Shown here one piece after another: positions 41,542-49,891 of a DNA stretch of 64,000 nt. The position numbers and the translations under genes are program-made. Below the pieces are notes generated by a model that saw only the letters and a program-made list of their open reading frames with translations, made no database searches and was not told the origin of the DNA. Numbering within the stretch: position 1 is the first letter of the stretch; every line of letters begins with the position of its first letter. Source of the DNA: Actinomycetospora sp. NBRC 106375 (GTDB lineage: Bacteria > Actinomycetota > Actinomycetes > Mycobacteriales > Pseudonocardiaceae); the NCBI RefSeq assembly GCF_030269665.1, contig NZ_BSTS01000013.1, forward strand, positions 62,001 through 126,000, read 5' to 3'.

Positions 41542-41589
41542 TCAGGCGCTCTTTCGGCCGCCGGCCTGCACGTTCGTCAGCGTGGTCAC
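41542..41589 (-). CDS. Micro-ORF peptide 1 of the AGG array (MTTLTNVQAGGRKSA)
   Basis: GTG to TGA, 15 residues, GGAGG 8 bases upstream (an in-frame ATG two codons before GTG sits too close to that site). It is the promoter-proximal copy. The 208 bases between it and the divergent kinase gene should hold the array promoter. Tail is RKSA. Confidence 0.75.
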   Translation of the reverse strand: MTTLTNVQAGGRKSA

Positions 41590-41797
41590 ATCCATCACCT
41601 CCTCCATCTCGGTCACTTGGGAGCTGATCTCCCTGGACGGGCAGAACTGTGTCTGGCCGCGTTGAAGCTCTGCTGAAATCGATCGGGGAGGGTCAGGCCG
41701 AGATCGTGGGCGCACGCAACGTGTCCGGTTGATCACCGTCAGAGCGGTTCCGGCGACTGCTCCCGTATAGCCGATGTCGTCGCTACGATCACGCGTT

Positions 41798-43315
41798 ATG
41801 GGGGCGACCACAGGCCGCGTGCTGGGCGGATACCGCCTCGACGGCGTGATCGGCCGGGGTGGGATGGGCACGGTCTACCGCGGGGAGCAGGTGGCTCTCG
41901 GCCGTCCGGTCGCGATCAAAGTGATCTCCGCGGGACTCGTGGACGATCCGGGATTCCGCGAGCGTTTCGCGCGGGAGGCGCTCGCCGCGGCCGCGGTCGA
42001 GCACCCCAACATCCTGCCGGTCCACGACGCCGGGGAGATCGACGGCGAGCTCTACCTGGCGATGCGGTACGTCCACGGTTCGGACGCCGCCGCCGAGTTG
42101 CGCCGCGGCGGAGCGATAGGGCCCGACCGTGCGCTACGGGTGGTCGCGGACGTCGCGGCCGCACTCGACGCTGCCCACGGTGCCGGTCTGGTGCACCGTG
42201 ATGTGAAGCCAGCGAACATTCTGCTCGACGCCGAACTCGACCGGGCCTACCTCACCGATTTCGGGCTGGCCCGCCGCAGCGGCTCGCACAGCAGCGTGAA
42301 CTCTGGATGGGCGGGCACGGTGCACTACATCGCGCCCGAACAGATCAAGGGCGACGACATCGACGCGGGCGCCGACGTGTACGCCCTGGCGTGCACTGCT
42401 TTCGAGCTGCTCACCGGTCGTCGCCCGTTCGTGCGGGACAACGACCTCGCTGTGTTGTGGGCCCACGTGAGCGATCCGCCGCCGTCGGCCCGATCGGTCA
42501 ACCCCGACCTGCCCGCCGTTGTCGATGAGGTCATCGGCCGCGGGATGGCGAAGACTTCAGAGCAGCGCTACGCCTCGGCCGGCGACCTGTCCGCCGCCCT
42601 CACCGCCGCACTCGCAGGCGACGGCCCGCCCCGACTCCCCGCCACCGCGGCCATCTCGGCCGCACGGCCGTGCGCCCCGAAGGCACGCACGTCCATCGCG
42701 GCACTGTGCGGCCTGACCTACGCCGCCGGCGTGACCGTGCAGGCCTCCCTTCCCATTCCGCAGTCGGTGAACGTCACCGCGAACCCGAGCGCGGCGGGCT
42801 TGATGGCGTTCTTCACCCAGGAGCGAGGCTTGGCCCTCGCCCAAGCAGGAACCGCCATCGTCGCCGCTGGTGCGCTGCTCGCGTTCCTGTGGACGCTGGA
42901 CACCGCAGGTATCGCAGGCCGCCTGTCGACGCGAGGAGCGCGCGCCGTGCGCACCCTCGGTGGGTTGGCCTTCGGTCTGGAGGCCGTCGCGCTCATCGCC
43001 GAGGTCGCCCCGAGCTTCGGGCTCGCGGCCCGCGGGCGCGGCGATCTCGCCGCCGGATTCTGGGTCGTCGCCGGTCACGTGCACGCCGCGGCCGCGGTCG
43101 CGCTCGCGGCCGTCATGGTCCTGCTCGTGCGGGCCACGACCTCGCGGGTGCTGTCCGTTGGGGCCGCTGTCGTGGCGTGCGGGCTGCTCGTCGAAGCCGT
43201 GATGGAGCCACGGCTGTTCGCTGCGGGGCGTGCTGGGACCGTCCTGCTGGTCGTCTGGGTGGCGAGTGTGTCCGTCGCCGAACTGGTCCGCTCGCGGGAG
43301 CTGGCTGATGTCTGA
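41798..43315 (+). CDS. Membrane Ser/Thr protein kinase (PknB-type catalytic domain)
   Basis: 505 residues from ATG 41798. Kinase domain is complete: GRGGMGTVYRG, Lys in VAIKVI, HRDVKPANILL (His about 133), DFGLARR (Asp about 154), APEQIKGDDIDAGADVYALAC. The C-terminal half (about 300-500) is not PASTA but about six membrane segments (GLTYAAGVTVQ, IVAAGALLAFLWTL, AAAAVALAAVMVLLVRA and others). TACGAT nine bases before ATG looks like a -10 box, so the transcript may be leaderless. It overlaps the next membrane gene by 8 bases and diverges from the peptide array. Confidence 0.88.
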   Translation: MGATTGRVLGGYRLDGVIGRGGMGTVYRGEQVALGRPVAIKVISAGLVDDPGFRERFAREALAAAAVEHPNILPVHDAGEIDGELYLAMRYVHGSDAAAELRRGGAIGPDRALRVVADVAAALDAAHGAGLVHRDVKPANILLDAELDRAYLTDFGLARRSGSHSSVNSGWAGTVHYIAPEQIKGDDIDAGADVYALACTAFELLTGRRPFVRDNDLAVLWAHVSDPPPSARSVNPDLPAVVDEVIGRGMAKTSEQRYASAGDLSAALTAALAGDGPPRLPATAAISAARPCAPKARTSIAALCGLTYAAGVTVQASLPIPQSVNVTANPSAAGLMAFFTQERGLALAQAGTAIVAAGALLAFLWTLDTAGIAGRLSTRGARAVRTLGGLAFGLEAVALIAEVAPSFGLAARGRGDLAAGFWVVAGHVHAAAAVALAAVMVLLVRATTSRVLSVGAAVVACGLLVEAVMEPRLFAAGRAGTVLLVVWVASVSVAELVRSRELADV

Positions 43316-44084
43316 GTCGAGAGACGACGCGGCCACGGAGACCTCCGGCGGCCGTTGGCCTGCTCCGGACACCGGTGGCGCGACGTCCGGAGAGGAGCAA
43401 CCGCCCGCCAGACTGACCTCGGGCGGTGGCGGCCTTGGGTTCCTCATTCCCGCGGCAGGCGGATTGATCCTGGCGGCGAGTGTCCTCGCCACCAACTTTC
43501 TGCCGTTCCCGCTGGTCGAGATGGACGACCCGGTGCATCCCACCCCGTCGGAGTGGGAGCGGTTCTTCGCGATCGCCGGGGGTGCGCAGCTGCGCCTCAC
43601 GTTGGTCAATTCCGTCGGGATCGTGTTCCAATTCGCGTTTCTCGTCGTGCTGGCCCGGGTCGTCGCTCCAGCGGGCGGAGTCCGCGCGTTCGTGCTGGTC
43701 GCAGCCGGCGCCTTGGGTTCGTTGTTGGCGCTCGCCTCGCTGGCAGTGTTCACCGCTCCCGTAGTCATGACCGTCTCTGGCTCCGACATGCAGGCCCTCG
43801 ACGACCTCTCCCAGTTCGCTGATGCGGTGAGTTTGGTCCTGGCCGGAGTCGAGGTGGCGCTGGCGGGGTTGGCCATTCTGGCTGGTCGTAGCCTTCCGCG
43901 TTGGCTCGGCTGGGCCTCGCTCCCGTTGGGGGTACTCCTCGCGGGACTCTCTGGCTCGCAGCTGCTGGCGGGTGAGGTGCTGTTCCCCGACGGGCGGAAC
44001 CTCGCCTTCGCCGGGTTCCTGATCTGGAATGTCGCGGCGAGCGTGTGCCTGCTCGTGCACGGCCCGGCGCGCTCACCTCGATGA
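43308..44084 (+). CDS. Multi-pass membrane protein of unknown function
   Basis: 258 residues. After a disordered 45-residue N-terminus come about six membrane segments: FLIPAAGGLILAASVLATNF, SVGIVFQFAFLVVLARVV, AFVLVAAGALGSLLALASLAVF, and three more up to NVAASVCLLVHG. There is no conserved catalytic motif. It is translationally coupled to the kinase (ATG inside the kinase end) and to the SARP-FHA gene (ATGA). It may be a sensor or partner of the kinase's own membrane half. Confidence 0.7.
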   Translation: MSESRDDAATETSGGRWPAPDTGGATSGEEQPPARLTSGGGGLGFLIPAAGGLILAASVLATNFLPFPLVEMDDPVHPTPSEWERFFAIAGGAQLRLTLVNSVGIVFQFAFLVVLARVVAPAGGVRAFVLVAAGALGSLLALASLAVFTAPVVMTVSGSDMQALDDLSQFADAVSLVLAGVEVALAGLAILAGRSLPRWLGWASLPLGVLLAGLSGSQLLAGEVLFPDGRNLAFAGFLIWNVAASVCLLVHGPARSPR

Positions 44085-45481
44085 TCGAGTTCCGCGTCCT
44101 CGGGCAGCTCGAGGTCGTGCGCGAGGGGGAGAGCCTGAACCTGCGCGGCCCCAAGCAACGGTCGGTGCTGGCGATGCTGCTGCTCAACGCCGGTCGGGTC
44201 GTCGCCGTACACGAGCTCGTCGACGGCATCTGGGGCGAGCGCCCGCCCGACACGGCGGAGAACACGGTGCAGGTGTACGTCTCGACGTTGGCTCGCACCC
44301 TCGAACCCGACCGTCCCGCTCGTGATCGCGAGCTGATCCGTACCCGAGGTGGCGGCTACGTTCTCGAGCTCGGCGCGCACCCTCTGGATCTGCAAATGTT
44401 TCTCACCGAGGTTGCCGATGCTCACGCCCTGCTCCAGCGCCACCGCCATGCGGAGGCATCGGCGTTGTTCGAGCGGGCTCTGAGCCGGTGGCGAGGCCCG
44501 GCGCTGGGAGATCTCGGCGACCAGCCGTTCGCGGCCACAGAGATCCCGGCAATCGAGGAAAGCCGGCTCGCCGCTATCGAAGCGAGCCTCGAGGCCGAGA
44601 TGGCCCTTGGACGGCATGGCTCGGCCATCCCTCGCCTGACACGCCTTGTCGACCAGCATCCGTTGCGCGAGCGGTTCCATGCCCAGCTGATGACCGCGCT
44701 CTATGCCGCTGAGCGCCAGGCCGATGCTCTCGAGGTCTATCGGCGGGCCCGCGCCGTGCTCCACGACGAGCTCGGCGTTGACCCCGGTGAGCGCCTGAAC
44801 CACCTGCACCAGGCGATCCTGCACGGCGACGTCATCGATGCCGTGGTTCTCCCCGCCAAGGATGGAGCGACCGTCGACTTCCGGGACAGCGACGGGCAGA
44901 CCCGACAGATGACGCTCGACCCGGCACGGACGGTGACCATCGGCCGGCGCTCGACCAACGACATCTGCCTCGCCGGTGACTCCCAGGTCTCCCGCAGCCA
45001 CGCGCGACTCGAGCCGGGCGTCGACGGTTGGGGCCTCGTCGACGACGGGCCGTCCCACAATGGGACGTTCGTCAATGGCGACCGCGTCGAGGGTAGCTGT
45101 CGGCTTCACGACGGCTCGGTCATCCGGGTCGGGCGAACGGTCTTGATCTTCCGGGAGGCCGCACCCGAGCTCTCCGTCGTCGTAGGGGAGTCGAGCCCGA
45201 CCAGCGCCGCGTCGCTGCCCCGCCACGCCGACGTCGACGAACCGTCCCGAGACCTACTCCGAGCGCTACGAGACGAGCTTTCATCGGATGTCACCAGGGC
45301 GACCTCACACCAGCTCTCCCAGCGACTGGCGGCCCGCACCGGACTGACCCTCGAGGCGGTCTCGTCTACGCTCGCCCGGCTGCGACGACAGTTCGACGTC
45401 GCCGACACTCCCACGCCCGACCAAGATCACCTCCTCCTTGACCGGGCCCGCGCCCTTGGACTGCTCCGACTCGAGACCTGA
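44081..45481 (+). CDS. SARP-family regulator with FHA domain (EmbR-like)
   Basis: 466 residues. A winged-helix DNA-binding domain (MIEFRVLGQLEVVREGESLNLRGPKQRSVLAMLLLNAGRVV) and a BTAD domain (to about 250) are followed by an FHA domain (about 285-355: TVTIGRRSTNDICLAGDSQVSRSHARLE, LVDDGPSHNGTFVNGDRV) with phosphothreonine-binding Arg, Ser and Asn. A C-terminal extension with a predicted HTH-like region follows (HQLSQRLAARTGLTLEAVSSTLARLRRQF). EmbR in mycobacteria has the same SARP-FHA order and is phosphorylated by a kinase encoded next to it, which supports kinase control here. Confidence 0.88.
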   Translation: MIEFRVLGQLEVVREGESLNLRGPKQRSVLAMLLLNAGRVVAVHELVDGIWGERPPDTAENTVQVYVSTLARTLEPDRPARDRELIRTRGGGYVLELGAHPLDLQMFLTEVADAHALLQRHRHAEASALFERALSRWRGPALGDLGDQPFAATEIPAIEESRLAAIEASLEAEMALGRHGSAIPRLTRLVDQHPLRERFHAQLMTALYAAERQADALEVYRRARAVLHDELGVDPGERLNHLHQAILHGDVIDAVVLPAKDGATVDFRDSDGQTRQMTLDPARTVTIGRRSTNDICLAGDSQVSRSHARLEPGVDGWGLVDDGPSHNGTFVNGDRVEGSCRLHDGSVIRVGRTVLIFREAAPELSVVVGESSPTSAASLPRHADVDEPSRDLLRALRDELSSDVTRATSHQLSQRLAARTGLTLEAVSSTLARLRRQFDVADTPTPDQDHLLLDRARALGLLRLET

Positions 45482-45614
45482 GCGTCGTCGCGGCTGCTAC
45501 GGCGACGTGCCGACCGTGGTTTCAACGCCCTTTCAGCGACCTCTGGCACCGTTCTGTTCGTCGCCGAGACCAGCGGATTCGGAAAGATGATCGTGGACGC
45601 GAGGGGAGGAAATC

Positions 45615-45665
45615 GTGACCGCAACGACGAACGTCAAAGCTGGCCCGAGGATCAGCCGATTCTGA
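45615..45665 (+). CDS. Micro-ORF peptide, KAGP type (MTATTNVKAGPRISRF)
   Basis: GTG to TGA, 16 residues, with GAGGGGAGGA just upstream. TNVKAG is shared with the AGG array (TNVQAG), which links the two subfamilies directly. It lies 133 bases after the SARP-FHA gene on the same strand. Confidence 0.65.
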   Translation: MTATTNVKAGPRISRF

Positions 45666-45759
45666 CGCTACATGCAGTTCCGCCATCTACTTCCGCTGAT
45701 GGCACTACCACTACTAAATGCTTCAACGGGACCGAGCGAAGCAAAGGGAGGCGAAGGCC

Positions 45760-45795
45760 GTGAACGCGGACCGATGCGAGTCTCCCGAGGGTTGA
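45760..45795 (+). pseudogene. Decayed micro-ORF copy
   Basis: A good ribosome site (GGGAGG, 8-base spacing) precedes GTG, but the frame closes after 11 codons without the A-G motif. The bases ACGCGGACCGA just after the start match the functional copy at 45929 one frame away, which suggests a frameshifted relic. Confidence 0.4.
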
Positions 45796-45928
45796 AAGCG
45801 CAAGGTGCTGGGACCTTTCGCCCGCCGAGTGTCGTTCTCCTTTCCTAAAGGCGTCGGAAGCGGCAGACCTCGGCGAGACCGGCCTGACACCGAGGGACCC
45901 TATGGATCTATTGGGAGAGGGGGTGACC

Positions 45929-45976
45929 ATGTTCACGCGGACCGAGATCAAGGCAGGACCGTTCAGGCGCTCCTGA
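45929..45976 (+). CDS. Micro-ORF peptide, KAGP type (MFTRTEIKAGPFRRS)
   Basis: ATG to TGA, 15 residues, with GGGAGAGGGGG upstream. The core T-E-I-K-A-G-P and the F-R-R tail match the peptides at the other end of the cassette (35576 and 35677), ten kilobases away. Confidence 0.62.
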   Translation: MFTRTEIKAGPFRRS

Positions 45977-46220
45977 TCGAACCACGCGATGTGTGCAGCA
46001 TCGCTGGCCTGAAGAACGTCGGGCCAGGGCCGCGGGGTCGCACTCCGCACTGACCCCGCGGCCCGCGCGCCATATACCCGCTCCAGATTTGATCTTTACG
46101 GCTGCGCTCGTCACGAGTAGGCAGCGTTCCGCCGGCTTGGAGTCACATCGGAGATCGTCCCCCTGAACCCCGCGCAAAGTGTCCCGGGACCTGGTGCTCT
46201 AGTGCCGCCGAGGTCAACGC

Positions 46221-47579
46221 TCATGCCCGCGGTTGCCCCCAGGCCTCCATGGTGGAGGGCGTTACACCTGCGGCGCGGGCGGCGATCGACGCGAGGTAAC
46301 CGTTGAGGTAGTCGACGAGGTCGGCGGTGTCGTCGTCGAACGACTGCCCTCCGAGACGACAGGCGTTCCGGCTCGCCAGCGGAGCGAGCGCTTCGGGAAG
46401 GGCGTCGGCGCGAGGCATCGCCGCGCCGTCGACTAGCACCGGGATGACGAGGAGCCGCGCGCGGAGGCCGTGTTCGATCTCGATCCGGACGAGGTCGGCA
46501 GGGTCGTCGAGGCGGCGCCGCCCCCTGCGCCCGGCTCGCAGCCATCCGCGCCCGATCATCACCAGCATCACGGCGCTGCGCGCGATCGCGTTCCTGAGGT
46601 CGTCCCGGAATTCCGCTCCGGGTCGGATCGACCGCACGTCGAGGAAGACCTGGGGATCACCGAGCCGCTGCCGGAGGAGGTTATCGAGGCGCTCGGCGGC
46701 ACGGTCGGTGTCGGACCGGCGGTAGCTGATGAAGACCGCCGCTGTCGGCGCGCGCAGTGCCGAGCGGGCCGCGGAGGCCACGTCGTGAGCCGACCGGAAT
46801 CGACCCTCCGGCGTCTTGGCCATTCCTCGGGCGATGACCTGGTCGAAGGCCCTCAACGCCGGCGAGGTGTCGGACGGACGCGGCGGAGGCGCATCGAGAT
46901 GGGCCCGCACGACGTCCAGGGCTGCCTCGCCGCGGAAAGGCCGGCAACCGGAGAGACATTCGTAGAGGACACACGTCAGTTCGTAGATGTCGGCGCGGTG
47001 ATCTACCGGCCTGTCCTGCACTTCCTCGGGTGCGATGTAGAGCTTGGCGGCAAAGTAGCCCACCGTCTGGTCGTCCCGATGGCCCACACCGTGGCCGAGC
47101 CCGAAATCGATGAGGTAGGCGAAGCCGGACAGACCGCCTCCTCGCGCATGCGCCAGCATGATGTTGGCCGGCTTGACATTGCGGTGCAGCAGCCCGGCGC
47201 TGTGCGCGGCCCCCAACGCTGCGGCAACTTGCTCGACCACGCTCACGCTCATCTCCGGCGTGAGGCCGCGCCCGGCGATCGCCTTCTCGAGGTCGACCCC
47301 GTCTACCAACTGCATCTCGATGAACAAGCGCCCGTCGATCTCGCCGTAGGTATGGGTCGGGACCACGTGGGGCTCGTTCAACCGGCACGCGATCTCCGCT
47401 TCGCGGGCGAACCGGGCACGGAACTCGTCGTCGGCGGTCAGCTCCTCCCGGAGCACCTTCAGGGCGACCGTCCGGTCGTTCAGGCTTGTATCGACCGCGC
47501 GCCAGACCTCCCCAGAGCTGCCCCGACCGAGGAGGGCGTCGAGCCTGTATCGCCCGAACCGTTCTCCGACCGCGACCAC
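46221..47579 (-). CDS. Pseudokinase-TIR fusion protein
   Basis: 452 residues from GTG 47579. The PknB-like domain (about 8-265) has GRGSSGEVWRA, Lys in VALKVL and DFGLGHG, but the catalytic loop reads LLHRNVKPANIM: the HRD aspartate is Asn (about residue 134, codon AAT). The C-terminal TIR domain (about 285-430) reads VFISYRRSDTDRAAERLDNLLRQRLGDPQVFLDV, then SAVMLVMIGRGWL and the Glu in LVRIEIEHGL. No membrane segment is seen. The kinase part probably senses or binds nucleotide, and TIR is the effector. It is convergent with the micro-ORFs. Confidence 0.85.
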   Translation of the reverse strand: MVAVGERFGRYRLDALLGRGSSGEVWRAVDTSLNDRTVALKVLREELTADDEFRARFAREAEIACRLNEPHVVPTHTYGEIDGRLFIEMQLVDGVDLEKAIAGRGLTPEMSVSVVEQVAAALGAAHSAGLLHRNVKPANIMLAHARGGGLSGFAYLIDFGLGHGVGHRDDQTVGYFAAKLYIAPEEVQDRPVDHRADIYELTCVLYECLSGCRPFRGEAALDVVRAHLDAPPPRPSDTSPALRAFDQVIARGMAKTPEGRFRSAHDVASAARSALRAPTAAVFISYRRSDTDRAAERLDNLLRQRLGDPQVFLDVRSIRPGAEFRDDLRNAIARSAVMLVMIGRGWLRAGRRGRRRLDDPADLVRIEIEHGLRARLLVIPVLVDGAAMPRADALPEALAPLASRNACRLGGQSFDDDTADLVDYLNGYLASIAARAAGVTPSTMEAWGQPRA

Positions 47580-47774
47580 GGCGCGACCTCTCGCTCACAC
47601 CTGACGGAACGAAACACTAGCCGGAAACGACCGTGTCGTGTGTTCCGGAGAGGCGCGCCGCACCTGAGCCACCTCCGACGGGCGATGTCATCGGGGCTGA
47701 CACAGACGCCCTCACCTTCGCCTGGTTGATGGACGAGGACTGACCCGGTCCCCCCGGGCTGAACCCCACCGCCG

Positions 47775-48095
47775 TGTCGGACACCGGCGCGCTGGAAGGC
47801 CGGTCACGCGTCTACTGCTCGGCGCCGCGACTCTCGCACCCAAGCACCGCACCCAAGGACGCGGTTACATACGCGCGGCGCCGCACTGCTGGCACCAGAT
47901 GCCCTGCTCGACCTGGGTGCCCCCGGCAGGATTCGAACCTGCGACAACCCGCTTTAGGAGGACGGCGGACGGCCGGCACTGGGCCTGCTACCAGGGACTT
48001 TGCTGGCGGGGCACGTTGCAGAACTCGCACCCGCGGCGGGGTGCGACCCCAGTTCGCACCCTAACCCGCACCCAGATAGAGATCGTTTCGTGGGC
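47775..48095 (-). repeat. att-like repeat C with tRNA-Arg 3' half and both arms
   Basis: The core (47919-47964, minus strand) is almost identical to copy A: acceptor CGGGGGC, T-arm GCAGGTTCGAATCCTGC, anticodon loop with CCT. The left arm matches B (GTGTCGGACACCGG, CTCGCACCCAAG, CGCACCCAAGG). The right arm matches A and B (ACTGGGCCTGCTACCAGGGACTTTGCTGGCG, GTTCGCACCCTAACCCGCACCC). The tRNA 5' half is absent here too. Confidence 0.72.
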
Positions 48096-48105
48096 GTCGG
48101 AACGA

Positions 48106-48700
48106 TCACTGAAGGGGCGTGTCACGCGCGAAGATTGACCTTGCGAACACTCGTGCCCAAGGGCAGCCCGAGGCACGTCGCTGCTCGTGCTCAAAGCATC
48201 GCGATGTCGCCGGATCGTGATCAGTGCTGGCTCCAGCGGAGGTCCATCGTCCGCTATCCGCGCCAAGGACCCGCTGTTCGGCGCACTGGAACTCTGAGTC
48301 GGTCAAGACCCCTCGGTCGCGGAGGGCGGCAAGCTTGCCGAGCTCCTCGGCGAGCCCGCCCGCCCCCGCCGTGACGGCGGGTGGCGAAGCGCGCGCGGCT
48401 GCTGGGGCTACGACCCCCGTTGGCCGCTTGATCTCCGCGATCCGGGCGCGCATCTCGTTCAGGCGGGGCAGCGCCCGCTGGTACAGGTCGCGCGGCATCG
48501 GAGCGCGGTGCGGGTCGTCATCCGCTGGTGCGCACTGGGAGGGGCCCCCGTCGAGGTGATCGGGACAGCGCCGAACGAGAAGGCTCGGGAGACCCGCGCG
48601 CCGGGCGGCCTCGCGGAACCAGAGCCGCCGCCGGCCCGGGGCGAGCGCACCGACCTCGCCGAAATCGACCACCGCCGGCGCGACGCCCCGGACCCGGCGT
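48106..48700 (-). pseudogene. Probable decayed gene with SHOCT domain
   Basis: One minus-strand frame reads sensibly from about 48700: VVDFGEVGALAPGRRRLWFREAARRAGLPSLLVRR, then LYQRALPRLNEMRARIAEIKRP. It ends with a SHOCT-like motif LAALRDRGVLTDSEFQCAEQRVLG. Above 48700 this frame becomes Arg-rich, while another frame looks better, pointing to a frameshift. No clean start is visible. Confidence 0.4.
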
Positions 48701-49577
48701 CGCTGCTGCTCGCCGCAGCCATGGCCCGGTACGCGGGCGACTCGGCGTCCGTCAGCGGGCCGTCGGCGCCCACGCCGAGCAAGGCGACCGTGGAGGCTGG
48801 TCCGCGACGACGGCCGACCGCCCCACCCACAGCACCGCGCCCGCCGCCACGGGCGTGGGCGCGCCACTTGGCGACGTCCCGTCGGGACCTCACGCACCAG
48901 CGGGCGAGGCGGACGACGGTCTCGGCGGACCCGTCGGCGTGTCGCCCGCCGCCGACGGCGCGGTCCTCGGCAGCGCGGAGCCGGCGGCTATTCGGTAGAA
49001 TCAGCTTGATCCGCGAACCCCTTGAACTGCTGGCTCGGCCAATCCTGACGGGGGGAAGGCTGTGCACAATTGTGTCCTGCGCCCACCGCTCGCTGAAACC
49101 GGCGAGGAAAGCAAGCGCGCAGAAGAAGAGTCCGACGTCGGCTACGGCGCCGACGGTCGGTACTGCGATTGGTACGAGTCCACCCTGTATAAAAGTGAAG
49201 AGGGCTGCCGCGAGTACCGCGCCGATGATGGGCCGGAATGCGCCTGCAAGCGCGGTCATCAGGTGGGTTTGATCGGTGTCGATATCTAACTGTTGGCCAC
49301 GAGTGAGACGAACCATAACGCTCACTACGGCGCCGATCGCTCCGGCGCCTAGGCAAGTTGCGAGCTGACGGTTGACTCCAGGCTCGCCGACTTGGAAACG
49401 CATTACCGACACATAGAACACCGCGACGGCGACGATCAGCAGGCCTGCGGGGAAGCCGCTCAAGTACCGTTGCAGCGCGACGCGACGAACGGATTGACTT
49501 ACGAAACGGCGGATCGATCGATGCTCCTTGTGTCCGGAGTCGATCGTCGCCTTGAGACGATCCTCCTTGCGCGGCAC
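48459..49577 (-). CDS. Membrane protein, reliable N-terminal half only
   Basis: From GTG 49577 the first ~175 residues are convincing: a basic start (RFVSQSVRRVALQRYLSG), membrane segments FPAGLLIVAVAVFYVSVMRF, CLGAGAIGAVVSVMVRL, AFRPIIGAVLAAALFTFIQGGLVPI, VADVGLFFCALAFLAGFSERWAQDTIV. The remaining ~200 residues are Gly/Arg/Ser-rich and overlap a different frame that carries a SHOCT motif, so the 3' part of this frame may not be real or the gene may be frameshifted near 48700-48950. Confidence 0.5.
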   Translation of the reverse strand: MPRKEDRLKATIDSGHKEHRSIRRFVSQSVRRVALQRYLSGFPAGLLIVAVAVFYVSVMRFQVGEPGVNRQLATCLGAGAIGAVVSVMVRLTRGQQLDIDTDQTHLMTALAGAFRPIIGAVLAAALFTFIQGGLVPIAVPTVGAVADVGLFFCALAFLAGFSERWAQDTIVHSLPPVRIGRASSSRGSRIKLILPNSRRLRAAEDRAVGGGRHADGSAETVVRLARWCVRSRRDVAKWRAHARGGGRGAVGGAVGRRRGPASTVALLGVGADGPLTDAESPAYRAMAAASSSDAGSGASRRRWSISARSVRSPRAGGGSGSARPPGARVSRAFSFGAVPITSTGAPPSAHQRMTTRTALRCRATCTSGRCPA

Positions 49578-49891
49578 CGTCAGAATCGCCTAGACCTCCT
49601 AGAGTAGTCCCCCCCTGAGGCGAAGAGAATTCACGTTATCTCGCTCCCGGTCGAGCGCGACCTGGTCGCCTTGAGCGCGTCCGGATATACTGCCGTACTG
49701 GTGCCAGGGTGTGATAGAACGTCATCTTGTCGGGAGTCTATCGCAGCGCCATCTCTCAGGTTCGCGACTGCTTCGTCACACCTTCCCAGCACCCCGGCCA
49801 ACGGCACTCGACGAGCACACGGACACGCGTGTGGTTCCGCTTGAGCTTCGGGGTTGTGGGCCGGACTGGGTGAGGGAAGAAACCTGGACTC

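Noticed and set aside
40695..41589. CRISPR-like or direct-repeat array (units about 97 bases apart)
   Set aside because: Similarity is confined to short coding segments with ribosome sites, spacing is irregular (86-199 bases), and differences follow codons. Micro-genes explain it better; there are no cas genes.
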